Below are positions 19,836 through 28,575 of a DNA stretch of 64,000 bases, piece by piece. The notes under the pieces were generated by a model. It did no database searches. It was not told the origin of the DNA and was given only the letters and a program-made list of their open reading frames with translations. Source of the DNA: Candidatus Hydrothermarchaeum profundi (GTDB lineage: Archaea; Hydrothermarchaeota; Hydrothermarchaeia; Hydrothermarchaeales; Hydrothermarchaeaceae). A program made the position numbers and the translations under genes. Within the stretch, counting starts at the first letter, position 1; every line of letters starts with the position of its first letter. Where the stretch lies: NCBI GenBank assembly GCA_002011125.2, contig MTMF02000009.1:1704989-1768988 (forward strand), read 5' to 3'.

Positions 19836-21884
19836 ATGAAGAAGCTTATAATCGCAGAAAAACCCAAAGTCTCAATGAAAATCGCGCGGTCTATTTCTGA
19901 GAACTATTCTAGGAGAGGGAGTAAAGGAGCATACTACTATGAAGTGAAGGTTAATGGAGACCACGTAATAGTAGCATCTGCTGTAGGCCACCTCTATACC
20001 CTAGTACAAGAAGGTAGCAGATGGGAATACCCTGTCTTCGATGTACGGTGGGCTCCGCTACATATCGTGGACTCCTCCAAATCATATCTTAAAAAATATG
20101 TTAACCTACTCCAAGAGCTATGCAGGGATGCTGAGGTTTTTTATATAGCTACAGATTATGACCTCGAGGGAGAACTCCTCGGTTATAATGCTCTACGATT
20201 TGCATGCCGACCTGGTGATAAAGTAGTCTTAAGAATGAAGTTTTCTACTCTTACGCAGAGAGATCTAAGGGAAGCGTTCCAAAACCCCATAAAAATTGAT
20301 GAAAAGATGGTGGAAGCCGCTGAAGCACGGCATAAAATGGACTGGTTCTGGGGAATAAACGTATCGAGGGCCCTTAGCCTTGCAGGGAGGGTAGTAAAAA
20401 AGAAATTTAATACATTATCAGCTGGCAGAGTTCAGACCCCCGCACTAGCAATACTAGTTGCTAGGGAGAGAGAGATCAAGGACTTTAAATCCAAGCCTTT
20501 CTGGGAAGTTTTAGCTGACTTAGATGTAAAAGGCGAAAAAATTACAGCGCACTACATTGGTGGGAGAGTTTTTGAAGAAGATAAGGCCAAGAAAATCATT
20601 AAAAACTCTAGGTCAGACGAGGCAGAGCTGAAATCCCTGGAGAAAAAGAAGAGTAAGAAACTACCGCTGGTTCCTTTCGATCTTGGTGGATTGCAATCAG
20701 AGGCCTATCGGGTATTCGGCTATAATCCAAAAAGGACGCAGGATATGGCTCAAAGTCTATATGAGAGTGGCTATATCTCATATCCTAGAACATCATCTCA
20801 GAAACTGCCCTACACTATTGGATTTAAAAGTATACTCTTAAACCTACGCAATAATAGGGAGTTTCAGCCAACTGTTGACATGATTCTATCTAGAGAAAAG
20901 CTGCGTCCTATCCAAGGGAAAAAAGATGACCCCGCTCATCCTGCTATTTACCCCACGGGTGTTTTACCTGAGAAAATAAGTCCTGCCGAAGAAAAACTAT
21001 ACAAGCTGATTGTCTACCGTTTCATCGCTGCCTTTGGAGATCCATTAATACAAGAATGCACTAGGGGAGTATGTGAGATTGGCTTAGAAAAATACGTGTT
21101 TGAGGGCTCTAGGATTATTGATGCAGGTTGGACTAAACTCTACCCCTATGTGAAGATCGGTGAAAAGACCCTACCAGAATTGAAAGTAGGTGACTACTTA
21201 AAAGTTCTAAAAGTATACTCTAAGAAAGGCGAAACTAAGCCTCCTCCTATGTATAATCCTGCATCATTGATTAGGGAGCTTGAAAGCAGGGGACTAGGTA
21301 CAAAAGCTACTAGGGCGGAAATAGTTGATACTCTCTACAAGAGAGGATATATCCGCGGTAGAAATACTATACGGGTGACGGAACTTGGATATTCTGTTAT
21401 TGAAGCGCTTCAAGAATATGTGCCTGCCATTATAAGCGAGGAGCTTACCAGAAAGTTTGAGGAAAAGCTTGAAAACATAAGAGCTGGAAAGGAAAGTCAA
21501 GAGCACGTACTAGAGGAGGCTAAGCGAGAGCTTACAAGGATACTAAACGAGTTTAAAATGAAGGAGAAACTAGTTGGCGAGAAACTAGTTAAGGCAATGG
21601 AAGAAAAAGAAAAAAGGGAAGGCTCGGTTGGAACCTGTCCTAATTGCGGATCTCCTTTAAAAATAATTCGTTCAAGAAAGACAAAGAAAATATTTATCGG
21701 ATGTAGTAACTATCCAAGATGTTCAACTTCTTTCCCTCTACCGCAAAAGACTGGCATCAGAACAACAGACAAGAAATGCAAGTACTGCGGACTTCCAATG
21801 GTAAGTATTCCTATGGGTAAGAGAAGGTTATTAAGTTGCATCGATATGAAATGTGAATCAAAGACGAAGTTTAAAAAGAATTAA
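19836..21884 (+). CDS. topA: DNA topoisomerase I (type IA)
   Basis: Type IA topoisomerase that relaxes negative supercoils through a 5'-phosphotyrosine. The Toprim domain begins IAEKPKVSMKIA and carries the acidic DYDLEGE motif. The active-site Tyr lies in SGYISYPRTSS near residue 325. Two C-terminal zinc motifs follow (CPNC...CSNYPRC and CKYC...CIDMKC). The start is set at the ATG at 19836 behind GAAGGAT; the longer frame from 19779 adds 19 residues with no family counterpart and would include the TATA-like ATATTTAAAC at about 19787. It diverges from dapL. Confidence 0.94.
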   Translation: MKKLIIAEKPKVSMKIARSISENYSRRGSKGAYYYEVKVNGDHVIVASAVGHLYTLVQEGSRWEYPVFDVRWAPLHIVDSSKSYLKKYVNLLQELCRDAEVFYIATDYDLEGELLGYNALRFACRPGDKVVLRMKFSTLTQRDLREAFQNPIKIDEKMVEAAEARHKMDWFWGINVSRALSLAGRVVKKKFNTLSAGRVQTPALAILVAREREIKDFKSKPFWEVLADLDVKGEKITAHYIGGRVFEEDKAKKIIKNSRSDEAELKSLEKKKSKKLPLVPFDLGGLQSEAYRVFGYNPKRTQDMAQSLYESGYISYPRTSSQKLPYTIGFKSILLNLRNNREFQPTVDMILSREKLRPIQGKKDDPAHPAIYPTGVLPEKISPAEEKLYKLIVYRFIAAFGDPLIQECTRGVCEIGLEKYVFEGSRIIDAGWTKLYPYVKIGEKTLPELKVGDYLKVLKVYSKKGETKPPPMYNPASLIRELESRGLGTKATRAEIVDTLYKRGYIRGRNTIRVTELGYSVIEALQEYVPAIISEELTRKFEEKLENIRAGKESQEHVLEEAKRELTRILNEFKMKEKLVGEKLVKAMEEKEKREGSVGTCPNCGSPLKIIRSRKTKKIFIGCSNYPRCSTSFPLPQKTGIRTTDKKCKYCGLPMVSIPMGKRRLLSCIDMKCESKTKFKKN

Positions 21885-22005
21885 TTTATTACCAGGGAGT
21901 ATAGACGTATTATCTGGAGTTTTAAAAAGAAACAATAAGATTAGAGTTTAACAAGAAAAGAGAACGTCAATTAAGTAAAAATTTCCTATTCTCATTCCTT
22001 TCTTT

Positions 22006-22521
22006 TTATACCTTAAAAATTCCTCTAAATTTATTTTGAAAATATAGGAATAGGGGGAGTTCTAAGGCGCAGATCGGGCCTCTAATGATAATCCAGTCTC
22101 CTATTCTCAAGTCTACTAAACCTGGTAGGATTAAATACCTATGACCTATTCTCTTCTTAAGTTCTGCTTCATTTATAACTTCAAGTAGAGATTCCTCGGT
22201 AAACTTACCAGTAGCGACTGCATTATCAACGGAATATCCTTCTGTATTTATCGAAAGAAGATAACAGTTGATGCCAGAAGAAGCTAATATCTCAGCGAGT
22301 AGGGCTTGTGTATACAGATAGTTTCCAGTTACTATCACAGGCGAATTTCTCTTAGGATTATTTATTTCGAAGAGCCCTGTCTTTACCGGTATAGCATTCT
22401 GCACAGTAGGAACTGGTGGGGGATGTTCTTTTATAATATTAAGACAGGTTATATGGCATCCCTTAGATATGGATTGGTACTTGTCGATACCGAATTCCTG
22501 CAGATAAAGGTCTACACTCAT
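22006..22521 (-). CDS. Stand-alone CdhE/HgcA C-terminal-like domain protein
   Basis: The 171-residue product contains SPVIVTGNYLYTQALLAEIL, NAVATGKFTEESLLEVI and HRYLILPGLVDLR. These match, from memory, the domain that follows the corrinoid domain in the acetyl-CoA decarbonylase/synthase gamma subunit (CdhE) and in related proteins such as HgcA. The corrinoid-binding, TIM-barrel and Fe-S parts are absent, so it cannot itself be a methyl carrier. The N-terminal 40 residues contain GCHITC, a possible metal or cluster site. Function is unknown; a role in corrinoid methyl-transfer or its repair is an inference. It diverges from the ZIP transporter. Confidence 0.55.
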   Translation of the reverse strand: MSVDLYLQEFGIDKYQSISKGCHITCLNIIKEHPPPVPTVQNAIPVKTGLFEINNPKRNSPVIVTGNYLYTQALLAEILASSGINCYLLSINTEGYSVDNAVATGKFTEESLLEVINEAELKKRIGHRYLILPGLVDLRIGDWIIIRGPICALELPLFLYFQNKFRGIFKV

Positions 22522-22566
22522 TTTGTTGCCACAAATATTTTTAGGTCTTTAATTCAAGTTATAATA

Positions 22567-23313
22567 ATGACTCAATTAACTTTAATTTTACTTAGCGTCT
22601 TAGCTGTTAGCTTAATATCCCTCGTAGGAGTTTTCACATTATTAGTAAAAGAGAGGTTTATGGAAAGAGTCCTGTTTATACTTATAGCCGGGGCAACAGG
22701 GACCTTACTAGGCGCGGCATTTCTTGACCTAATTCCCGAAGCAATGAACGAAAGCGGCAGTAATGCTATGACTCATGTCCTATTTGGGCTTCTTTCTTTT
22801 TTCATATTGGAGAGATTTATATTCTGGCGCCATTGTCATGAAGAGAAATGCGAGATCCATGCCTTCACATACTTGAACCTTATCGGCGATGCAATACATA
22901 ACTTCTTAGACGGTATGGTAATAGCTGCCGCCTACCTATCAAGCGGGAGCGACATTTCCCTAGGGCTGATAACTACTATAGCGATAATCTCTCATGAGAT
23001 ACCCCAAGAGATAGGTGACTTCGGGATCCTAGTCTATGGAGGCTTAAGTAAATATCGAGCTCTACTTTTTAACTTCCTCTCAGCTCTAACCTCCTTTATA
23101 GGTGCTATATTATTCTACTTCTTCTCCCCTCTCTTTGAGGGGAGTACTTCACTCTTATTGGGATTTGCTGCGGGGGGATTTATTTATATCGCGGCAGTCG
23201 ATTTACTACCGGAACTTAATAAAGAGTTAGAAATCCGGAGATCCGCAATACAGCTAGCCTTCCTCACTGCAGGCATATTTGCAATATGGTTCACTATAAG
23301 AATCTTCGAATAA
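22567..23313 (+). CDS. ZIP family divalent metal transporter
   Basis: ZIP proteins move zinc, iron or manganese into the cytoplasm. About eight membrane helices are visible in 248 residues. The binuclear metal-site motifs are intact in helices 4 and 5: GDAIHNFLDGMVIA and SHEIPQEIGDFG. The His-rich cytoplasmic loop is reduced to RHCHEEKCEIH. The longest frame starts at 22306, but that extension would run across the opposing gene and is hydrophilic and non-conserved; the ATG at 22567 begins directly at the first helix. It ends one base from the zinc-finger gene on the other strand. Confidence 0.9.
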   Translation: MTQLTLILLSVLAVSLISLVGVFTLLVKERFMERVLFILIAGATGTLLGAAFLDLIPEAMNESGSNAMTHVLFGLLSFFILERFIFWRHCHEEKCEIHAFTYLNLIGDAIHNFLDGMVIAAAYLSSGSDISLGLITTIAIISHEIPQEIGDFGILVYGGLSKYRALLFNFLSALTSFIGAILFYFFSPLFEGSTSLLLGFAAGGFIYIAAVDLLPELNKELEIRRSAIQLAFLTAGIFAIWFTIRIFE

Positions 23314-23451
23314 TTACCATTTCCCTCTACCACAGGAGAGACATACTCCCTTTTCGTGATTGTAGTGCAACTGGCATACCTGCCTACCACACAACTGGCA
23401 TGTGTATACTGCGCCTGCTTTACCGCAGACATTGCATATACCTGTGATCAT
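23314..23451 (-). CDS. 45-residue zinc-finger protein
   Basis: Too short for automated calling but clearly structured. After MITG it has CNVC, CQLC, VCQLHYNH and CLSC spaced as in HIT-type or B-box-like treble-clef fingers (CxxC-x8-CxxC-x4-C-x2-H-x2-NH-x5-CxxC), so it could bind two zinc ions. It ends GRGKW. The start is the ATG at 23451. The gene abuts the ZIP transporter tail to tail. Such mini-fingers in archaea usually serve protein-protein or RNA contacts; none can be named here. Confidence 0.7.
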   Translation of the reverse strand: MITGICNVCGKAGAVYTCQLCGRQVCQLHYNHEKGVCLSCGRGKW

Positions 23452-23572
23452 AAAAAACACCTTTTTAAAGTCATAGATATTTAACTTCTAATATCGTTTG
23501 CGCACCTTTTAATCACTTGAATATAATACCCTGCCTAGTCAATATTTTTCCATTCCTCACCATAAGGAGGAG

Positions 23573-23899
23573 CTAAGCTTTATTTTTCCCGAGAAAAGTG
23601 TTTATAATTTTTATAAGATCCAAAAAAAGACACGAAGAAACATTTGCTCTTGCATATTTCGCGATCCACCTAAGTAACACGCTTCCAAAAAACTGGCCCA
23701 AAAAAAAGGACCCTATCAACACGGGAAAAGTTATAAAATGCCACCCTATCCCAGTAAAGATACGGAGAGCAATCACTATTGGTACAGGGATATGAACCGA
23801 CAAAAACCAATCGCGTGAAAATTTTTTCGTATTAGCTCTCCAGTAGCCAAAAGGCACATTCACAATGAAAACGATGCCCGATAAAGCTATCAGGTTCAT
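23573..23899 (-). CDS. Small conserved-looking membrane protein
   Basis: 108 residues with three hydrophobic stretches (about 3-18, 34-50, 55-75). The first loop reads NVPFGYWRANTKKFSRDWFLSVHIPVP, which I recall from unnamed membrane proteins in archaea and anaerobic bacteria. No catalytic motif. The C-terminus is basic and probably cytoplasmic. It lies between the zinc-finger gene and the RuBisCO-family operon, in the same direction as the latter and 72 bases beyond its end, so it could be its last cistron. Confidence 0.55.
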   Translation of the reverse strand: MNLIALSGIVFIVNVPFGYWRANTKKFSRDWFLSVHIPVPIVIALRIFTGIGWHFITFPVLIGSFFLGQFFGSVLLRWIAKYARANVSSCLFLDLIKIINTFLGKNKA

Positions 23900-23971
23900 A
23901 TTACCACCTTTAAACTATTTTTGATTATATAAATTTAAAGGGAACCGATATATGTCTTTTTTCTACCTTTC

Positions 23972-25189
23972 TTATGACTTTAAGATACCCCATTGTTCTA
24001 TTGCTGCTTTAAGTTCTGCATGTTCCTCAGCATATTCTAACAGCGAGATCCCCTGCAAGGTGGCATCTAGAGCCTGCCTCATAGCTTTCGCACCGGCAGT
24101 GGCTCCATCCCTGTGCCCAAATATCCCGCCTCCCGCAAGTATCAAGGCATCTTCTCCCAGATGTTTAACATTCTCAGGTACCTTACCCGGATGCTGCCCT
24201 CCTGACGAAACAGGTAAGGCGGGAGTTATATGATAAAAGTCCTCTCGTAGGACTCTCACTGACTCCATCACTACATCTAAGTCTTCATATAGTTTCCCAT
24301 GGATCGCCCCTGCGTGCACTTGATCACCTCCGCATAATCTAGCAAGCTTAGAGACTATTCTAGTATGTATACCATGATACTCACTTCTTGTGAAGGCGGC
24401 AAACATGTCGCGGTGGCAATGTACAGGCACATTTACGCTTGGGTCTTCACATAGCATCCGTAGAGCAGAAAATCCTGCTGTAATAAAGTTAAGCATAAGG
24501 CAGTTAGCTCCATGTTCTAATGCGACATCTGCGTTTTCCATTATTTTATCAACCTCATCAGTTACGTTGGTAGCGAAAAGAGTTTTCTCTCCCTTCTCCT
24601 CATTAGCCCTATCCAAAGCCTCCATAGTTTCCGTGACCCTCTCCTCAATCGGCGAGTACTGCGGGTTAGCAATAAGTTCATCATCCTTAATGAAATCAAC
24701 TCCACCAACAGCTGCCTGATAACATGCCTCTGCAAATTGCTTAGGCTCAAGTCCAACGCAGGGTTTCACTATGCAACCTATAAGCGGCCTTTCTTTCACA
24801 CCTAATACCTTTTTTGTGCCTTTGATCCCGAACTTCGGGCCCTTGAAATTCTTCACATAACTCTCTGGGAACTCTAAGTCAAGGAGTTTTATATTTTTGA
24901 AATCCTTCATCTCAAAAAGATTACCAGCTACAGTGGTGAGTAGCATAGGCACCACAGGACCAAAGTTTCCATGAGGAAATGCTATCTTTACTATTTTATC
25001 CTTAGCTTCTAACACTTTAGCGCTATATTTTTCGATCAGATCATCGGTTTCAAATCCAACTCTTATCCAAGTCCCGGTGCTTTGTTCCCCTGCAAGGGCC
25101 TCTGCAGCTTTTCTCAAATCTAGATCTGTATCTAGATAATATGTTGCTACAACGTGCTTCTCAAAATCTATATCCTTCGCCTCTCTCAT
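23972..25189 (-). CDS. RuBisCO large-subunit family protein with one altered catalytic lysine
   Basis: A 405-residue RuBisCO-fold protein, closer in length to form III and form IV (RuBisCO-like) proteins than to form I. Most active-site residues can be placed: ESTGTW-type EQSTGTW (E60, T65, W66 in spinach numbering), the Asn in GNLF, the carbamylated Lys and metal ligands in GVDFIKDDE, CHRD (H294, R295), H327 in QVHAG, the loop-6 Lys in HGKLYE, SGGQHPG and AGGGIFGH. The segment usually read as IKPKLGL is VKPCVGL, so K175 is kept but K177 is Cys. Carboxylase activity is therefore uncertain; an enolase-, decarboxylase- or transcarboxylase-like reaction is possible. It is the last of four tightly packed genes with glcD-like, antiporter and glcF-like genes. 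Confidence 0.85.
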   Translation of the reverse strand: MREAKDIDFEKHVVATYYLDTDLDLRKAAEALAGEQSTGTWIRVGFETDDLIEKYSAKVLEAKDKIVKIAFPHGNFGPVVPMLLTTVAGNLFEMKDFKNIKLLDLEFPESYVKNFKGPKFGIKGTKKVLGVKERPLIGCIVKPCVGLEPKQFAEACYQAAVGGVDFIKDDELIANPQYSPIEERVTETMEALDRANEEKGEKTLFATNVTDEVDKIMENADVALEHGANCLMLNFITAGFSALRMLCEDPSVNVPVHCHRDMFAAFTRSEYHGIHTRIVSKLARLCGGDQVHAGAIHGKLYEDLDVVMESVRVLREDFYHITPALPVSSGGQHPGKVPENVKHLGEDALILAGGGIFGHRDGATAGAKAMRQALDATLQGISLLEYAEEHAELKAAIEQWGILKS

Positions 25190-25193
25190 ATCA

Positions 25194-26279
25194 TTACCTC
25201 ATTTGCATTTCTACTATGCTTGAAATATCGAGTACTTTTAATCCTTTTCCTTGTTTTTTTAAATGAAGATAACAGAAGGGGCATGCACTGGATAATATAT
25301 CCGCCTCCGTACTCTTAGCGTCTTTGATCCTATTATCGCAAATGCTTAGAGCAAGGTCTTTAAATCCGGCCGCCATCCCACCTCCAGCTCCGCAGCATCG
25401 AGCATTTTTTCTGGTTCTCTCCATCTCCACGAGGTCAACCCCAGGTATAGATGCTAATATCCTCCTTGGTTCTTCGTAGACATTCATATGTCTGCCTAAG
25501 TGACATGGATCATGGTAGGTTATCCTAGCATCTAGATTATTAAACTTGATTGTGCCTTCTTCGATAAGCTCCGAAAGAAAATGAACTAGGTGAACGACCT
25601 TCACTCCCTCTTTTTCTATCTGATACTCGGAGATGAAGGTTTTGTAGCATCCAGCACACGATAGAAGCAGAGTTTCTACGCCTTGAAGAGCCTCAATATT
25701 CTTTTCTACTAGCTTTTCTCTCTCCTCTTTCCTACCTATCCTAAACAATACTGAGCCACAACAAAAATCTTGTAGAATCCTATAATCTTGCCCTATTTTA
25801 TCCAAAATATTCTTGGTGCTTCTAGCTATCTCAGGCGTACGAAAGTTTGTTGTACATCCAGGAAAATACGCAAAAGAGGAATCTCCTATACTTTTGAGCA
25901 TTTCTTCCCCATAGGGATTACCTTTTTCAAGAAAGTTGTCTGTAATCCTATCGAAAGCAGGACTGGAGAAATTCTTATAGAGATATACCCTTGCATCTTG
26001 TATTATCCTATCAACTTCTACTCCTGCTGGACATTCCTCATAACAATTCTTGCAGATAGTACATTGAAATATCCTTTTTACAGCTCCCTCCGTCGGCTCT
26101 AGTTTTCCTTCTATCATCCCTTCTAGAATCGCTAGTTTTCCTCGTGTTACAAGGGACTCTATCTTAGTTACTTCAAAGACAGGGCAAACTGCACGGCAGA
26201 AACCGCACCGCATGCACCGTTTTATATACTCTCCCAAGTTTTTCAGATTATTTTCCCGAAAGGTATCTCTTAGCCTCAT
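25194..26279 (-). CDS. GlcF/HdrD-like iron-sulfur oxidoreductase subunit
   Basis: Two N-terminal [4Fe-4S] ferredoxin motifs (CMRCGFCRAVCP and CTICKNCYEECP) are followed by two CCG domains (PGC...FCCGS and DPCHLGRH...RCCGAGGG). This is the layout of the glycolate oxidase iron-sulfur subunit GlcF, of LutA/LldE relatives and of heterodisulfide reductase HdrD. With the FAD subunit two genes upstream it probably forms a 2-hydroxyacid dehydrogenase. I place the start at the ATG at 26279, behind AAAGGATGA; an ATG nine bases upstream is also possible. It overlaps the antiporter 3' end and is separated from the RuBisCO-family gene by four bases. Confidence 0.85.
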   Translation of the reverse strand: MRLRDTFRENNLKNLGEYIKRCMRCGFCRAVCPVFEVTKIESLVTRGKLAILEGMIEGKLEPTEGAVKRIFQCTICKNCYEECPAGVEVDRIIQDARVYLYKNFSSPAFDRITDNFLEKGNPYGEEMLKSIGDSSFAYFPGCTTNFRTPEIARSTKNILDKIGQDYRILQDFCCGSVLFRIGRKEEREKLVEKNIEALQGVETLLLSCAGCYKTFISEYQIEKEGVKVVHLVHFLSELIEEGTIKFNNLDARITYHDPCHLGRHMNVYEEPRRILASIPGVDLVEMERTRKNARCCGAGGGMAAGFKDLALSICDNRIKDAKSTEADILSSACPFCYLHLKKQGKGLKVLDISSIVEMQMR

Positions 26280-28575
26280 TGATTTCATCCTTTTTTCCTA
26301 TTATGAGGAGAGTATCTCCCTCTTTAATAACGTTTTGAGGCTTCGGATTCTTTATAATCTCTTCGCCTCTCTCAATGGCTATTATCGTAACTCCAGTAAG
26401 GGTTCTTATGCGGCTTTCTCCAAGGGTTTTACCAACGATGGGAGACTCACTTGTAACTCTTAGCCTAGCCAAGCTAATATCTCTCTCATCCTTCGGGGCT
26501 TTTGCAATTGATAGATATTTTCTAGCACTCTTTCTTTCCTCTTCTGTGCCTATTATAAGTAGGGTATCCCCCTCTAATAGTATTTCTGAGGGCTTTGGAT
26601 TTCTTATTTTCCTCGAACCTCTTTCAATTTCTACAATCGTTGCCCCTGTCACAGCAGCTAACTTTGACTCTGCAATGGTTTTACCTGCAACTACAGAACC
26701 TACCGGTATCTCAACTTCTTCAAAGTCGAAATCTCTCTCTACCTCTAAATTTTCGATTATCGAATCTATGTCTTCTGAAGCCTCTTCTCCGACTTGCAAT
26801 GTTTCTCTTATTGCTTCATGTAGCTTAGCGTGAAATCCACCCATAATCCTCCAGAAAAAAATGCCTGAAAGAACTATAAAGAAAAGCACGCTCAGCTCTA
26901 GTATAATCCCAACCCCAACTGCTTCTGAAATTAATATGGGTAGAATAGTGAAGGTGAAAGTAATGAAAAGTGCGACATAAACAGCGCTTCTAATGGTATC
27001 TTTTATCGCCTTATATTCAAGGAATTTAACCTTAGATACCGCTATAGATATAGAGAGATCAATAAGTGCTTGTATATCCCTAATTATAAAGTAAAGTGAC
27101 GGAGAAACTAAAAATAAACCTGTGAGTATAATAATAAAATTTGGATTAAACCATGGTGGCGGTGTAACTCCTATAGCGTTAAACATAGCTGACGCCAATG
27201 CATCTAATGTTTTTAAAGCATAAAATTTAAGCAACACTACTGCTTGATAAACGATGAGAATGATAACTAGATTCACTCCTATGTCCCTGAAGTGTTTTTT
27301 CACCTCATTTTTTGCATCTTCATCTAGCTTCAACTGCCCACCTATTATGCCCGCAAAGGTACTTGAGTATTTGAAGAAGCTTTTTACACGTATTGGGGTT
27401 ATCCTTCCCAAAGTATCTGTCAATCGGGGAGCAAAGGGGAGGGATATAGAACCTGCCAGAGTTGTGATTAATACGAGGGCAATAGTAACTACATAAAAAT
27501 CAGGCCCAAGAGTTCCATTATCAACTCCGACTTTCGCGATTATAAGCGAGAACTCACCACGCGGAATCATGCCTAATCCGGCAGTCAAAGCGGTTATGCC
27601 CTTATATCCAACGTAGTATGATCCTAAGCTAATACACGCAATTTTTCCAAGAACTGCGATAAAGGATATTAATAAGATCGCAGGTAAATAGTTTTTCAAG
27701 ATAAATACGTCCACTAGCATTCCCACGCTTACAAAGAAAATACTAGCGAATATGTCTCTTACTGGGCCTGTTATAATTTCAACTTCATTTGAATGCTTTG
27801 AACCTGATATAACAACTCCCATCATAAAAGCTCCTAATGCCACGGAAAAGCCCAGAATATCTGAAAATGACGCTAACGCAAAGCATAGCCCCAACGTTGT
27901 AAGTAGGAGTAGCTCCCTTCCTCCAGTCTCTTTCACCTTATCAATAAATGAGGGTACAAATTTCAAGCCTAGCAGTAGAGTAACCAAGAAAAAAACCACC
28001 ACCCGGGATAAAACCAATAATGCATCACGTATCAGGGTCTCTCCAACCATGGTTATACTACTAAGAATAGTAATCATTACAATAGCCCCAATATCCTCTA
28101 CTAACAGGATGCCCAAAATAAGCAAACTATAAGTTCTCCTGAGGACCTTCATATCCATTAAAATCTTTAATATAGCTGCGGTACTGCTGAATGCGATGAT
28201 AGCTCCTAAAAAAATGGACTCAGTATATGACCAGCCGAGTATCCTTCCAAGGGCATTACCAATTGCCAGTAAAAGAAGGATCTCAAAAGCCCCTATTAGT
28301 ATAGCATGAACCCCTATCCTCCTTAATTTTTCAATATTAAGCTTTAAACCAATACTATACATTAATAATATAATCCCTAACTCAGCAAGTACATTTATGG
28401 TCTCAGAACTCGAGACTAGTCTAAACATATAAGGCCCAATTAGCACCCCTGTAAGTATATATCCGAAAACTACTGGTTGACGAATACGGTTGAATACAAA
28501 AGCTGACAGGAAAGCAAATACCAATATTATCGCAAAATCGTATACAAAACTAGCAAACATTCCCCTGTCCCTCAA
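26248..28575 (-). CDS. CPA2 (Kef-type) cation:proton antiporter with TrkA-C domains
   Basis: The 775-residue protein has about twelve N-terminal membrane helices of the Na+/H+ exchanger fold (residues 8-390), including the FSSTAAILKIL and PRGEFSLI segments of the family. A second membrane block lies at about 425-575. Two tandem TrkA-C domains (about 610-690 and 695-775, each with the GKTxxES...GxTIxxIERG...GDTLLIIG pattern) form the ligand-gated tail. There is no Rossmann RCK-N domain. K+ or Na+ export is typical; the ion cannot be read. It overlaps glcD by 4 bases and glcF by about 30, so it is an integral part of that operon, perhaps balancing charge or acid generated by the oxidase. Confidence 0.88.
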   Translation of the reverse strand: MRDRGMFASFVYDFAIILVFAFLSAFVFNRIRQPVVFGYILTGVLIGPYMFRLVSSSETINVLAELGIILLMYSIGLKLNIEKLRRIGVHAILIGAFEILLLLAIGNALGRILGWSYTESIFLGAIIAFSSTAAILKILMDMKVLRRTYSLLILGILLVEDIGAIVMITILSSITMVGETLIRDALLVLSRVVVFFLVTLLLGLKFVPSFIDKVKETGGRELLLLTTLGLCFALASFSDILGFSVALGAFMMGVVISGSKHSNEVEIITGPVRDIFASIFFVSVGMLVDVFILKNYLPAILLISFIAVLGKIACISLGSYYVGYKGITALTAGLGMIPRGEFSLIIAKVGVDNGTLGPDFYVVTIALVLITTLAGSISLPFAPRLTDTLGRITPIRVKSFFKYSSTFAGIIGGQLKLDEDAKNEVKKHFRDIGVNLVIILIVYQAVVLLKFYALKTLDALASAMFNAIGVTPPPWFNPNFIIILTGLFLVSPSLYFIIRDIQALIDLSISIAVSKVKFLEYKAIKDTIRSAVYVALFITFTFTILPILISEAVGVGIILELSVLFFIVLSGIFFWRIMGGFHAKLHEAIRETLQVGEEASEDIDSIIENLEVERDFDFEEVEIPVGSVVAGKTIAESKLAAVTGATIVEIERGSRKIRNPKPSEILLEGDTLLIIGTEEERKSARKYLSIAKAPKDERDISLARLRVTSESPIVGKTLGESRIRTLTGVTIIAIERGEEIIKNPKPQNVIKEGDTLLIIGKKDEINEAKRYLSGK

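Noticed and set aside
22306-22566. N-terminal extension of the ZIP transporter
   Set aside because: It lies antisense to the coding part of the neighbouring gene, has no family match, and a better ATG starts at the first membrane helix.
23500-23572. 16-codon minus-strand ORF between the zinc-finger and membrane genes
   Set aside because: Very short and without supporting signals.
23972-25189. Form I or II RuBisCO with Calvin-cycle role
   Set aside because: No phosphoribulokinase nearby, shorter length, form III/IV-like segments and the K177 change.
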